From a gamma proteobacterium HTCC2207 (GTDB lineage: Bacteria; Pseudomonadota; Gammaproteobacteria; Pseudomonadales; Porticoccaceae), in assembly GCA_000153445.1 (NCBI GenBank), contig CH672396.1, positions 748,172-812,171 of the forward strand: a DNA stretch of 64,000 nt, read 5' to 3'. Shown here one piece after another: positions 7,769 through 16,785 of this stretch. Below the pieces are notes generated by a model that saw nothing but the letters and a program-made list of their open reading frames with translations, searched no databases and had not been told where the DNA came from. Each line of letters starts with the position of its first letter. Within the stretch, counting starts at the first letter, position 1. The position numbers and the translations under genes were made by a program.

Positions 7769-8811
7769 GTGTGGTACATATATTGGATTCGAGAGATCGT
7801 CGCTTGAATGAGGCCGGTTTATGGATTGCGAAATTGGATAAAGGTCTTTCAAAAGATGACGAAAAGTCGCTGCAGCATTGGCTCGCAGTCGACGCGGAGA
7901 ATCGCGAAGTTTTTCTGCAAATGGCTGAGATGTGGGACAAGATGGATATGCTGTCACGGCTGAGTGAGCTTTTTCCCAAGACGCCGGAAAAACAGCGACG
8001 ACCTGTGAGATCTGTATTGGCTATAGCTGCATCTGTTTTGATTCTAACGGTCGTTGGTTTGTGGGGAATGATGGGTATATCACCTGACATTTCTGGCAAG
8101 GCAAATATCTCCGAACTGGCCGTAGTCGGCGGGATATATGAAACATCGGTAGGAGAATACTCCATCGTTACTTTGCCCGACGGCACTGAGCTAGTGCTGA
8201 ATACCAACAGCCTTGTGCGAATGAATTATACGGATCAACGCCGGATTCTCCTGTTGGAACGTGGAGAAGTGCATGTCAAGGTCGCCCGTGATATTTCCAG
8301 ACCACTCAGTTTATTTGCCGGTACTCAGGAAATACGTGCTGTGGGTACAGAATTTAATGTAGAGATTAATAGTGATCAGAAAATCGAACTGGTTGTTACG
8401 GAGGGGAAGGTGCTGGTAGGTGTGCATCAGCAGATGACAAAGGATGAGACTGAGCTTTTGCTGGTGAATTTACCCTCCTCAACCACATCAGTCTCGGAAG
8501 GAGAGGCAATTATTCTTGGATCAGCAGATGAAGAAGTTGATGAAATATCGCCAGAAGAGATAGCGGTAAAACTATCTTGGCAGCAGGGTAATTTGATTTT
8601 TCGCGGTGAGTCACTGGCGGCAGCTGTTGATGAGATTGGACGATATACCACGGTAGAGTTTGTAATCCTGGACGAAAACCTCAAGAAATTGCGAATTTCC
8701 GGTCTATTCAAGGCTGGCGATGTTGATGGGTTGTTGACCACACTAGAAGAGAATTTCAATATCACTCATACTTTTGGGGAAAAGGGTAATGTGATTTTAA
8801 GCAGCAGTTAA
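7765..8811 (+). CDS. FecR-like anti-sigma / transmembrane signal relay
   Basis: 348 residues. The N-terminal cytoplasmic DUF4880-type part (about 10-55, NEAGLWIAKLDKGLS and HWL) binds the sigma factor. One membrane helix is near 92-115 (LAIAASVLILTVVGLWG). The periplasmic FecR domain (about 125-230) has ETSVGEYSIVTLPDGTELVLN, and a DUF4974-like C-terminal domain (about 270-348, GESLAAAVDEIGRYT) contacts the STN domain of the receptor. The start overlaps the sigma gene by ATGA. Length and domain order are normal for FecR. Confidence 0.9.
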   Translation: MSVVHILDSRDRRLNEAGLWIAKLDKGLSKDDEKSLQHWLAVDAENREVFLQMAEMWDKMDMLSRLSELFPKTPEKQRRPVRSVLAIAASVLILTVVGLWGMMGISPDISGKANISELAVVGGIYETSVGEYSIVTLPDGTELVLNTNSLVRMNYTDQRRILLLERGEVHVKVARDISRPLSLFAGTQEIRAVGTEFNVEINSDQKIELVVTEGKVLVGVHQQMTKDETELLLVNLPSSTTSVSEGEAIILGSADEEVDEISPEEIAVKLSWQQGNLIFRGESLAAAVDEIGRYTTVEFVILDENLKKLRISGLFKAGDVDGLLTTLEENFNITHTFGEKGNVILSSS

Positions 8812-8998
8812 TTCGTTCAGGCAATTTCAAAACATGGAATATTTCATGATGTTTTGATTTTTCTGATGTTAGATAAACATGAGCCGGGCCGTATTGTAAT
8901 TTTTTATCGAAAGTTTCGATGGACTCATGAACTATCTTAAAAGCTACGCATGTTGGGATATTCAACAATGAGTAGAGCCCAAATGGTGGTGACTTCAA

Positions 8999-11900
8999 GT
9001 GATTTTGACGAACTGGGGGAAAAAAATTTCTGACTCGTCTACTCGACACGAGCGTTTGAAGCGCGCGTCCGGGTTGGATGATTTGATCTTATATTACTGC
9101 ATATTTCTGATTTTGTTTATGGTGATTTCACCTTCTTCATTAGCCAAAAATGCATTTCGCAATGAAATATTTCAATTCAATATCCCCCGGCAATCAGCGG
9201 ATGTGACGCTAATAGCGTTTGCCGAACAAGCCAACCTGACATTGATCGTACCATTTGATGAGGTCAGGGTTATAACGTCAAATCAGGTGGTAGGTAGGTA
9301 TTCGATAGAAGAGGCTCTCAGTATTCTTCTTTTAGGTACCGGGCTTGAAGCAGCCTTTAACGACAGCATTCGAATTACTTTTGTGAGCAATCAGGATACG
9401 GGGAATACAATGAAAATTAGAAAAAATTTCTTGTCAGCAATGCTGGGGGTTATTTTTGGTACCTCGCAGGTAGCGGATGTTATAGCTCAGGACGATACGC
9501 CGAAACGTGGTAATACCTCGCTTAACGATAAAACCATCGAAGAAGTGATTATCATGGGTTCGAATATACGACAGAGCGATAAAGAGACTGCGGCTCCTGT
9601 GCAGTATATTGATCGTGCCAGCATGGACTTAACAAGTTCCGCAACCGCGTCAGATGTAATTATTAATTTGCCCGCTAACGCGGGTTCAGTTATACACCCT
9701 GTTGGTGGCAGTAATATTGGTTCGGCTAATTTAAACCTGCGCAACTTGGGACCCGGTTCAACTCTGGTGCTGATAAATGGTCGCCGTGCCGGTAAGAGTC
9801 CATTAGGCGACAATTTGGGTAATCAGTTTTATGACTTGAACCAATTGCCCCTGTCAATGGTACGCAGCCTAGATGTGCAAACCGATGGCGCTTCGGCAAT
9901 TTATGGTTCAGAGGCCGTAGCGGGTGTTGTAAACATTTCTACGCGCAAAGGTTTTGACGGTGTCGAATTAAGTTACCGCCGGGAAGATTCGAGTAACGAA
10001 GCAAATATTATCAACTTTGCATATGGCAGTAATAGTGAGCGCAGTTCCTTTGCACTCTATGCCACATCTTATAATGCTGGCAAGAACTATCGCTCGGACT
10101 TTGATTTTATAAATGAGCGCTCTGGTGGTACTTTGCTTTCAACCAGTGGTTCGCCAGATGAATATCAAACCCTGGATCCTTTAACAGGCGCGCGTGGCAG
10201 TGGCAAAATTATTGACCCACACTGCGCAGAGGCTGGTGGAATAGTTAGCGGGGGTCACTGTAGGTATAACTTTTATGATAATACCAGTCCCATCCCTGCA
10301 GCCGAGCGACTCTCGTTTTTCGCTGAGTTTGATTATGATCTTGGAGAGTTATTTACCTTTGATGGTGTGAAAGTGTTTGGTGAGGTGGGCTATACAGACA
10401 ACAAGGCAACGCGTGCTTTTGGTGCCCAGGTAAATGGCAATGGCAGTTATAACGGCAAATTTCTTATTCCGGGCAGCCATCCTTTCAATTTCTTTGTAGA
10501 GGGAACTGATGGTTTGGAGTACGTTGATCCAACTACGGCAGCGGGAGCCCAGTATTGGCAAGCCAACCCTGATGCCGCTGCCAATTTGACGACCAGTGGC
10601 AGTTTAAGACCGATTGGACAGGCTATTTCAGGAAGAAACTCAGAGGGTGTTGATATCATCAATACTTCTGATCGTTATATGTTTGGTTTTGATGCTTATC
10701 GAGGTGACTGGAACGTTTCCGCCTGGTATCAAAATTATGAACATGAAAATTCTAGCTTGAGTAGTGGTCGCAGTATAGCTAGTGCATTGCAGGCAGGGCT
10801 TATGGAAGGCACATTTAATCCATTTGGTATTGCCTATGCCGACCCCAGCTTTTTATCGCCTAAAGATGGCGTTTCTACTGCGGAACATGACATTCAAAGA
10901 TATATGAATGAGATCGCTTATACCGAGGTCGTAGGACTCACCAGCTCGCAAGAAACCATTGATTTGGTTGTCAGTAATAGCGAATTATTTGAGTTGTCTG
11001 CTGGCTACGTTGGATTTGCATTTGGCTTTCAAAAGCGAGAAGAGACTTTCAGCTCCACACCTGATCAATTGACCAATGCTGGTTTAGGCTCTATTGCATC
11101 TGGAGGATTCCCATTGGTTGATGGTAAAACCAGCGTTGATTCTGTATTTGCAGAATTTGCGGTGCCTGTAACGGACAGAATAGACATGCAGTTGGCCTTA
11201 CGTCACGAAGATCATGGAGATACCGTAGGTACCACCACAGATCCCAAAATTGCCGTGTTGTGGCAAATGACTGATGAAATGCTGCTTCGTACATCCTTCG
11301 GCTCATCATTTCAGGCGCCCTCTGCCATCCAAACCGGTGGTATAGCAGGGTCGGCAGCTGTTGACTTCCAGGTAGCTAACGGCCGAGTGACCTGTAATGA
11401 CCCCAATTCAACGACAGCGGATTACATCCCGCGTACGGCAGCTAAAGTTACCGGTGGGTTGAGTCCACAGTCAGCCGACAACTTTAACCTGGGAATAGTT
11501 TGGCAGCCTGCAGAAAAAAGTAGTTTATCGCTGGATTATTGGCGTTATGACTATTCCGGGCTGATAGTCAATGTTCAGTCGGCTCAATCGGTTTTGGATG
11601 CTGATTGTGATGATGGCATATTGAATGATCCCAATATTACCCGGGGCTCCGATGGTGTGCCTTTGTTCATCGCAACAGCATTGCAGAATGCGGACAGTGC
11701 CACGACGGACGGTTTCGATGCTAAATTGTCTTATGGTTTTAGTGGCGATTTGGGAGAGTTCGAGTTTGGTTTAACTTTGTCCCACGTGCTGTCTTTTGAC
11801 GCAATACTAAGTGGCGTGAAATATGATGTTGCAGGAAAACGCAATGCCAAAACCAATTCCTTTGGCTCTATGCCTGAGACATCTGGAAATGTTAGTGCCA

Positions 11901-12202
11901 ACTGGACAAGGAATAACCATAAGCTCGGGGCTACTATTCGCTATAAAGATTCATATCTGCAAGATGATTCATCGCGAAGCAATAAGCTTTTTGGAAAAAA
12001 TATAGACAGTTTTACGACTTTGGATGTGCAGTATCGGTTTGATTCCTCCGAGCTGTTTGGTCTGGGAAGCTGGCTACTTGTGGGAGCTAACAACCTTACC
12101 GACGAAGAGCCACCAGAATATGGTGCGCGCGAGTTTTTTGATGATCAAGTTCATCCCCTGCGCGGCAGAGTTTTATATGCAGAAGTCGGTTTGAAATTCT
12201 AA
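8999..12202 (+). CDS. TonB-dependent receptor with N-terminal STN signalling domain and an internal second signal-like segment
   Basis: 1067 residues from a GTG at 8999. Residues about 28-50 form a hydrophobic leader ending in SLAKN. Residues 55-125 match an STN domain (FQFNIPRQSADVTLIAFAEQ, then ASNQVVGRYS-type strands) that would touch FecR. Residues about 138-165 are again a signal-peptide-like stretch beginning MKIRKNFLSAMLGVIFG. A TonB box (EEVIIMG, about 182-188), the plug and a 22-strand-type barrel follow, ending in ...VLYAEVGLKF with the terminal phenylalanine of outer-membrane proteins. The internal leader suggests that an ancestral receptor start (ATG at 9410) was captured behind an STN-coding piece. 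The substrate is probably an iron chelate or a ligand handled by the downstream exported enzymes. Confidence 0.85.
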   Translation: MILTNWGKKISDSSTRHERLKRASGLDDLILYYCIFLILFMVISPSSLAKNAFRNEIFQFNIPRQSADVTLIAFAEQANLTLIVPFDEVRVITSNQVVGRYSIEEALSILLLGTGLEAAFNDSIRITFVSNQDTGNTMKIRKNFLSAMLGVIFGTSQVADVIAQDDTPKRGNTSLNDKTIEEVIIMGSNIRQSDKETAAPVQYIDRASMDLTSSATASDVIINLPANAGSVIHPVGGSNIGSANLNLRNLGPGSTLVLINGRRAGKSPLGDNLGNQFYDLNQLPLSMVRSLDVQTDGASAIYGSEAVAGVVNISTRKGFDGVELSYRREDSSNEANIINFAYGSNSERSSFALYATSYNAGKNYRSDFDFINERSGGTLLSTSGSPDEYQTLDPLTGARGSGKIIDPHCAEAGGIVSGGHCRYNFYDNTSPIPAAERLSFFAEFDYDLGELFTFDGVKVFGEVGYTDNKATRAFGAQVNGNGSYNGKFLIPGSHPFNFFVEGTDGLEYVDPTTAAGAQYWQANPDAAANLTTSGSLRPIGQAISGRNSEGVDIINTSDRYMFGFDAYRGDWNVSAWYQNYEHENSSLSSGRSIASALQAGLMEGTFNPFGIAYADPSFLSPKDGVSTAEHDIQRYMNEIAYTEVVGLTSSQETIDLVVSNSELFELSAGYVGFAFGFQKREETFSSTPDQLTNAGLGSIASGGFPLVDGKTSVDSVFAEFAVPVTDRIDMQLALRHEDHGDTVGTTTDPKIAVLWQMTDEMLLRTSFGSSFQAPSAIQTGGIAGSAAVDFQVANGRVTCNDPNSTTADYIPRTAAKVTGGLSPQSADNFNLGIVWQPAEKSSLSLDYWRYDYSGLIVNVQSAQSVLDADCDDGILNDPNITRGSDGVPLFIATALQNADSATTDGFDAKLSYGFSGDLGEFEFGLTLSHVLSFDAILSGVKYDVAGKRNAKTNSFGSMPETSGNVSANWTRNNHKLGATIRYKDSYLQDDSSRSNKLFGKNIDSFTTLDVQYRFDSSELFGLGSWLLVGANNLTDEEPPEYGAREFFDDQVHPLRGRVLYAEVGLKF

Positions 12203-12232
12203 TGAACCTTGTTTGACATTTCTTAAATGCAG

Positions 12233-12264
12233 ACATAGAAGCAGCCGTTTGGCTGCTTCTATGT
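12233..12264 (+). terminator. Hairpin after the TonB receptor gene
   Basis: A perfect 14-bp stem (ACATAGAAGCAGCC, loop GTTT, complementary arm) 31 bases after the receptor stop. No long T-run follows, so it may be a weak or bidirectional terminator or an mRNA-stabilising hairpin. It separates the receptor from the exported lyase gene. Confidence 0.6.
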
Positions 12265-12347
12265 ATCTGTACCTGCGAAAAGTAAGCCGATACAGCCTAA
12301 CATTAGTACTTATGGCTGATTTTTAGCAAAATCAATTTAATATAACA

Positions 12348-13808
12348 GTGACAAATATGGCTAATTGCAAACGGTATGCAATGAAGATCGAATACATTTA
12401 TTCGTTGTTCGTGTGTCTGGCAATAGGATTTAATGGATTAACATTTGCTGACCCAAATGAAGGCGCGCGAGCTAAACAAAGAGTGGCAGAAATATTTTCT
12501 CGCCAGTATCAGGTTCAACGGCTCCTAGACATTGAAGCGGCCCTTGCCCGCGTTCAGGCAGATCTGAATATTATCCCTGACTGGGCTGCCGAAGAGCTTA
12601 CAAGAAAGGCCCAGGTAAGTAATGTGCCTCTTGATCAACTGAAGGAAGAACGGGCACGAGTTCGACACTCGATGGTTTCCTTGCTCAATATTTGGCAGCA
12701 TTCTATTGAAGGTGGTGCAGAAGAATATATGCACTATGGCGCGACGACTGTCGATATCTTCAATACAGCCATGGTATTGCAACTTTACGATGCAAGCGCA
12801 GTGCTGCTCGATCAGTTGCGACTTTTGGAAAATATAATGATTGGACTGGCCGACGAGTACAAGGCCACGCCGATGATTGGTAGAACTCTGGGGCAACATG
12901 CGCTACCCATTACATTTGGCAAAAAAGTGAGTAGCTGGCTAGGAGAAAATCGCAGAAATATTGAGAGGTTGAAGGCTGTACGTACTCAAATTGCGCAATC
13001 CACAATTATGAAAGGTGCGGTTGGCAGTTATCTCGGGCTTGGCGACAAGGGTATGGAAATTGAACGTGGAGTGGCTCGAGAACTTGGCCTTAAGGCGCCT
13101 ATTGTCTCCGATTGGCATCCAGCGAGGGATGTCTTTGCAGACTATGCCTTAACGCTGGCCCTGATTAGTAAATCCTATGGCCGCATTGGAAACGAGCTGT
13201 TTTTGCTAAATATGACAGATATTGGCGAGACTGAAGAAATACTGCCAGAAACCGCGGTTGGCAGCAGCACTATGCCGCATAAAAAAAATCCAAAAGTGCC
13301 AGACAAGCTGATCCATTATTCGCGATTTATACCACGGCTTGCCGAAGTCATTTTAGATGACGTGGTTAACAGCTTTGAGCGTGATGATAGCAGTGGTGCT
13401 AGAGTTGTCGTTGAAGAAATTACTAAACAGGCGGCATCGATGCTGGAGGATGCTTTCTATGCTCTCAGTAATCTGACAGTTAAAACCTCGCAGATGAAAG
13501 CCAATCTTGAAAAGACCCGAGGGCTGATAATGACCCAGCGTCTTACATTTGCATTAGCCGATAAAATTGGTAAGACCACAGCTAATACCAGAATGCACGA
13601 ACTCGCTCTGTTAGCGCTGAATACCAATATCACTCTGCGTGAGGCGATTGAGCTCTCTCCTGATATCGCTCAGCATTTCAGCAAAAAAAAGCTTGACGAA
13701 TTATTGGATGCAAAGACTTATTTGGGTTTGGCCGTCGAGCAGGTAGAGGCTGTCATCGCTTATTGCCTAGAACAGCAACAGGCAGAGCGGCAGTTGCCAA
13801 ATTTATAG
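12348..13808 (+). CDS. Exported lyase of the fumarase/aspartase/adenylosuccinate lyase superfamily
   Basis: Up to 486 residues. The superfamily signature GSSTMPHKKNP is near 315-325, with MHYGATTVDIFNT (about 127-139) and GRTLGQHALPITFG (about 178-191) forming the other active-site regions. Enzymes of this fold remove fumarate (or a muconolactone) from a substituted succinate by beta-elimination. Unusually, the N-terminus is a Sec signal (LFVCLAIGFNGLTFAD), so the enzyme should act in the periplasm. Possible starts are GTG 12348, ATG 12357 and ATG 12381. A convergent SLC13 dicarboxylate transporter follows 18 bases away, a natural route for released fumarate. Closest cytosolic relatives would be 3-carboxymuconate cycloisomerase and EDDS-lyase-type proteins; the true substrate is unknown. 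Confidence 0.82.
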   Translation: MTNMANCKRYAMKIEYIYSLFVCLAIGFNGLTFADPNEGARAKQRVAEIFSRQYQVQRLLDIEAALARVQADLNIIPDWAAEELTRKAQVSNVPLDQLKEERARVRHSMVSLLNIWQHSIEGGAEEYMHYGATTVDIFNTAMVLQLYDASAVLLDQLRLLENIMIGLADEYKATPMIGRTLGQHALPITFGKKVSSWLGENRRNIERLKAVRTQIAQSTIMKGAVGSYLGLGDKGMEIERGVARELGLKAPIVSDWHPARDVFADYALTLALISKSYGRIGNELFLLNMTDIGETEEILPETAVGSSTMPHKKNPKVPDKLIHYSRFIPRLAEVILDDVVNSFERDDSSGARVVVEEITKQAASMLEDAFYALSNLTVKTSQMKANLEKTRGLIMTQRLTFALADKIGKTTANTRMHELALLALNTNITLREAIELSPDIAQHFSKKKLDELLDAKTYLGLAVEQVEAVIAYCLEQQQAERQLPNL

Positions 13809-13826
13809 GAATGATACGGCGAAAAA

Positions 13827-15311
13827 TCAGCCAAATACAATTGGTGTCAGCCATATGGCGAGAATCGTCAGGAAACATATACCCGCTAGGTTAAGCAGCA
13901 CTCCTGCCTTCACCATATTGGGAATCGTCAACATCCCCGAGGAATACACAATCGCGTTGGGGGGTGTTGAGACGGGCAACATAAAGGCACAACTTGCCGC
14001 AAGCGTGACAGGGATACAAATAATCAAGGGGGGAATGCCCGACTGAATGGCAATTGCAGCCACGACCGGTAGAAAAATCGCCGTTGTTGCCAGGTTGCTG
14101 GTTAATTCCGTGAGAAAAATCACAAGCCCTGTAGCAGCAATAATCATGAAAATCATACCCATTGATGAAATGGGGAGGAGGGATTCTCCGAGCCATAAGG
14201 CTAGGCCAGACTTTGCAACGGCAGATGCCAGACTAAGACCGCCGCCAAATAAAATAAGTACGCCCCACGGCAATCCGGTTATGTCGTGCCATGTCATCAG
14301 GTGAGGTTGATGGCGATCTCCACTGGGGATTAAAAACAGAACTAATGCTCCAGCCATAGCTATCCCGGTGTCTGACAGTCCCTCGATGGACATCCATCCG
14401 CTGATAGGGCGTCGCAGCATCCAGCCAGTAATAACCAAAGCAAAGATGATAGCGACTCTCTTTTCAGGCACGGAAACAGGACCCATTTCCTGTTTCCTCT
14501 GAACCAGATAGTTGCGCACGGTGTCACTCTCCGGTACCTCAACGTTAAAGGCTATTCTGGTAAGTACAACCCATGCCAGTGGAAGCATAATGATGCTTAA
14601 CGGGAGGCCTACCATCATCCAGCGTACAAAACTGATCTCGATGCCGTAGTTCTCGCTCAGAAATGCAGCCAAAAGTGCGTTAGGAGGAGTACCAACCAGT
14701 GTAGCCATACCACCGATAGTTGCAGCAAAAGCCAACCCAAGCAGCATGGCTATCTGAAAATCTCTTCCCTGGCGTGCGCTTAGCCCGTCTACATTGTCGA
14801 CAATAACCTTGGCCACAGATATAGCGATTGGCATTAGCATCATGGTGGTTGAGGTGTTTGTCATCCACATAGACAATAGTGCGGCAACTAGCATGAAGCC
14901 AAAAATCAAACGCCGTCCCTCGGTGCCGGTATGCGATAAAATTATCAGCGCAATGCGTTTGTGTAAATTCCAGCGCTCTATTGAGAGAGCAAGTATAAAA
15001 GCGCCGAGAAAAAGATAAATTATGGGATTAGAGTATGGAGCTGCTGCTTCGTTAGCATTGGCGATTCCAAGAAAATCAAATGTCACTAAAGGCAGGAACG
15101 CCGTCACAGGCACAGGTATAGCTTCTGTAGCCCACCAAATAGCCATCCACAGCCCCACTGCAGCAGTGCGCCAGGCCTCTGTACCCATAATATTTTGCTG
15201 AGTTCCAAGTAACATCATCAGTGCAAAAAGTGCGGGGCCCGCTATCAAGCCTATATTTTGATAGGGTGCGCGTAACACCAGATTCGGTGTATCAAGAGCA
15301 GAGCTAGTCAT
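13827..15311 (-). CDS. Divalent anion:sodium symporter, DASS/SLC13 family
   Basis: 494 residues and about 11-12 membrane helices. Both family motifs are present: YSNPIIYLFLGAF (first hairpin region, about 92-104) and MWMTNTSTTMMLMPIA (SNT-type sodium and carboxylate site, about 148-163), with a second motif TELTSNLATTAIFLP near 405-420. Members import C4-dicarboxylates such as succinate, fumarate and malate, or other dianions such as sulfate. It lies on the minus strand downstream of the M20 peptidase gene (66-base gap) and converges on the exported lyase gene. Uptake of fumarate released in the periplasm is the attractive but unproven role; sulfate released by the sulfatase nearby is an alternative. 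Confidence 0.88.
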   Translation of the reverse strand: MTSSALDTPNLVLRAPYQNIGLIAGPALFALMMLLGTQQNIMGTEAWRTAAVGLWMAIWWATEAIPVPVTAFLPLVTFDFLGIANANEAAAPYSNPIIYLFLGAFILALSIERWNLHKRIALIILSHTGTEGRRLIFGFMLVAALLSMWMTNTSTTMMLMPIAISVAKVIVDNVDGLSARQGRDFQIAMLLGLAFAATIGGMATLVGTPPNALLAAFLSENYGIEISFVRWMMVGLPLSIIMLPLAWVVLTRIAFNVEVPESDTVRNYLVQRKQEMGPVSVPEKRVAIIFALVITGWMLRRPISGWMSIEGLSDTGIAMAGALVLFLIPSGDRHQPHLMTWHDITGLPWGVLILFGGGLSLASAVAKSGLALWLGESLLPISSMGMIFMIIAATGLVIFLTELTSNLATTAIFLPVVAAIAIQSGIPPLIICIPVTLAASCAFMLPVSTPPNAIVYSSGMLTIPNMVKAGVLLNLAGICFLTILAIWLTPIVFG

Positions 15312-15377
15312 CGGGGTGTCCTTTGGAGGATCGTAGCTAATCTTTTAATTATTGCGCGCTGAAATTGCTTCAACGCC

Positions 15378-16655
15378 CTATTCAGCCAGTCCTGCTTCAG
15401 CAACCAGTAAAAGCAGAGCGATCTGAATACCTTCATAACCCTTATCGTTTTCCCACCACTCTTCCAGAGAATGCGCTTCCCCGCCTTTTCCGCCACGGCT
15501 AATGGTGACCGCCGGAATACCTTTGGAAATTGGGATGCTGGAGTCAGTAGACCCTGCTCTCAGGTTCGTTTTATAGCCAAAACTGTCATTGATCTCGAGC
15601 ATATTCTGCACTAGGTTGAAGTCGGTTTTGCCTTTGGCGGCTGGCCGTTCGCCTACCTTTTTAATTTCAACTCTGAGTTCGGGACCATATTTTCGAGCAC
15701 TATTTTCAGTCAGCAGCGCCTGTTGCACTGCTTGTTTGAAAACGGTGTCAAGTTTGTCGAGACGCTCGCGGCTGCCGGAGCGAATATCCACTTCCATCCA
15801 GGATGCAAAGGGAATCGAGTTGATAGAAGTACCGCCGCCGATGCGGCCAATGTTGTAAGCGCTTTTTTCGCCCTCGTCAGTCACTGAGGGCCCTATTTTG
15901 TCCAGGAAGGAGATCGCATGCCCCAGCGCGTGATGCGGATTAGCATGCCCAAAAGCTCTCCAGGAGTGACCTCCTGGTCCTGTGAAAGTTACCCGGTAAC
16001 GATTAGAGCCAACCCCAGAGGTAACAACCTTCTCCGGGTTACTGCCATCAATGGCAATAAAGCTGTCAATCCCGGGCGCATCATCTCGGAACAGGTGTTT
16101 AACACCACGAAGATCACCAAGGCCTTCCTCACCTACTGTTCCCACCAACAGCACGTTTGCTTGCATCTTGATCTGTGCTGCGCGAATGGCTTTCATAAGC
16201 GCATTTACCATGATCAGCCCGCGGGTGTTGTCGCCAATGCCGGGCGCAATCAATCTGTTGCCTTCACGGCGCACTTTTATGAGGGTATCGGGTGGAAATA
16301 CCGTATCAAGGTGAGCCGACACGGCGACAGTTTTCAATCCGATGCTACCTTTTATAGTTGCGATTACATTACCCACCGAATCAATCTGAACATCATCAGC
16401 GCCTGATGCTTTGAGCATCGCGGCAAAATGTTTTGCTCTCTCTTCCTCCATAAAAGGCGGTGCCGGAATTTCAGTAAGGCGGATCAGGTCTGCTTCGTTT
16501 TGCTGTTCTTCGTCAATGATAGATTCAAACGCTTGCTGCAGCTGCGGCTTCGCTTTCAGGTCGGCTATGCCAGCATGGGATTGCTCGGTAAATCCATGAC
16601 AGGTAACCAACAGCGTTGCCAGAATTAACAGTTCAACTTTCTTTTTGATAAACAT
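15378..16655 (-). CDS. Exported M20-family metallopeptidase
   Basis: 425 residues with a Sec signal (VELLILATLLVTCHGFTEQSHA). The di-zinc site of M20 enzymes is visible: H (VSAHLDTVFP), bridging D (GIGDNTRG), general-base E and ligand E (VGTVGEEGLGD), D (FIAIDGSNP) and C-terminal H (GGEAHSLEEWW). The inserted dimerisation domain starts near GPGGHSW (about 235). Relatives are PepT/DapE-like aminoacyl peptidases and deacylases. Being periplasmic, it would trim an imported peptide-like or acyl-amino compound before uptake. It is probably co-transcribed with the SLC13 transporter and divergent from the sulfatase gene. Confidence 0.85.
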   Translation of the reverse strand: MFIKKKVELLILATLLVTCHGFTEQSHAGIADLKAKPQLQQAFESIIDEEQQNEADLIRLTEIPAPPFMEEERAKHFAAMLKASGADDVQIDSVGNVIATIKGSIGLKTVAVSAHLDTVFPPDTLIKVRREGNRLIAPGIGDNTRGLIMVNALMKAIRAAQIKMQANVLLVGTVGEEGLGDLRGVKHLFRDDAPGIDSFIAIDGSNPEKVVTSGVGSNRYRVTFTGPGGHSWRAFGHANPHHALGHAISFLDKIGPSVTDEGEKSAYNIGRIGGGTSINSIPFASWMEVDIRSGSRERLDKLDTVFKQAVQQALLTENSARKYGPELRVEIKKVGERPAAKGKTDFNLVQNMLEINDSFGYKTNLRAGSTDSSIPISKGIPAVTISRGGKGGEAHSLEEWWENDKGYEGIQIALLLLVAEAGLAE

Positions 16656-16785
16656 TATTTTGCTCTGCGTAATGAATCGGTGGTCTCGAAGATATAAACG
16701 AATTAGCGTCCTGTTTCCACTAGCTATTGAGTATTCGTGGTACTTTTAACTGGGGGAAATATAAGCACCGGTCGTCTACCTGAAC

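Noticed and set aside
12348-13808. Adenylosuccinate lyase (purB) of purine synthesis
   Set aside because: The export signal and catabolic neighbourhood do not fit a cytosolic purine enzyme; only the superfamily is assigned.
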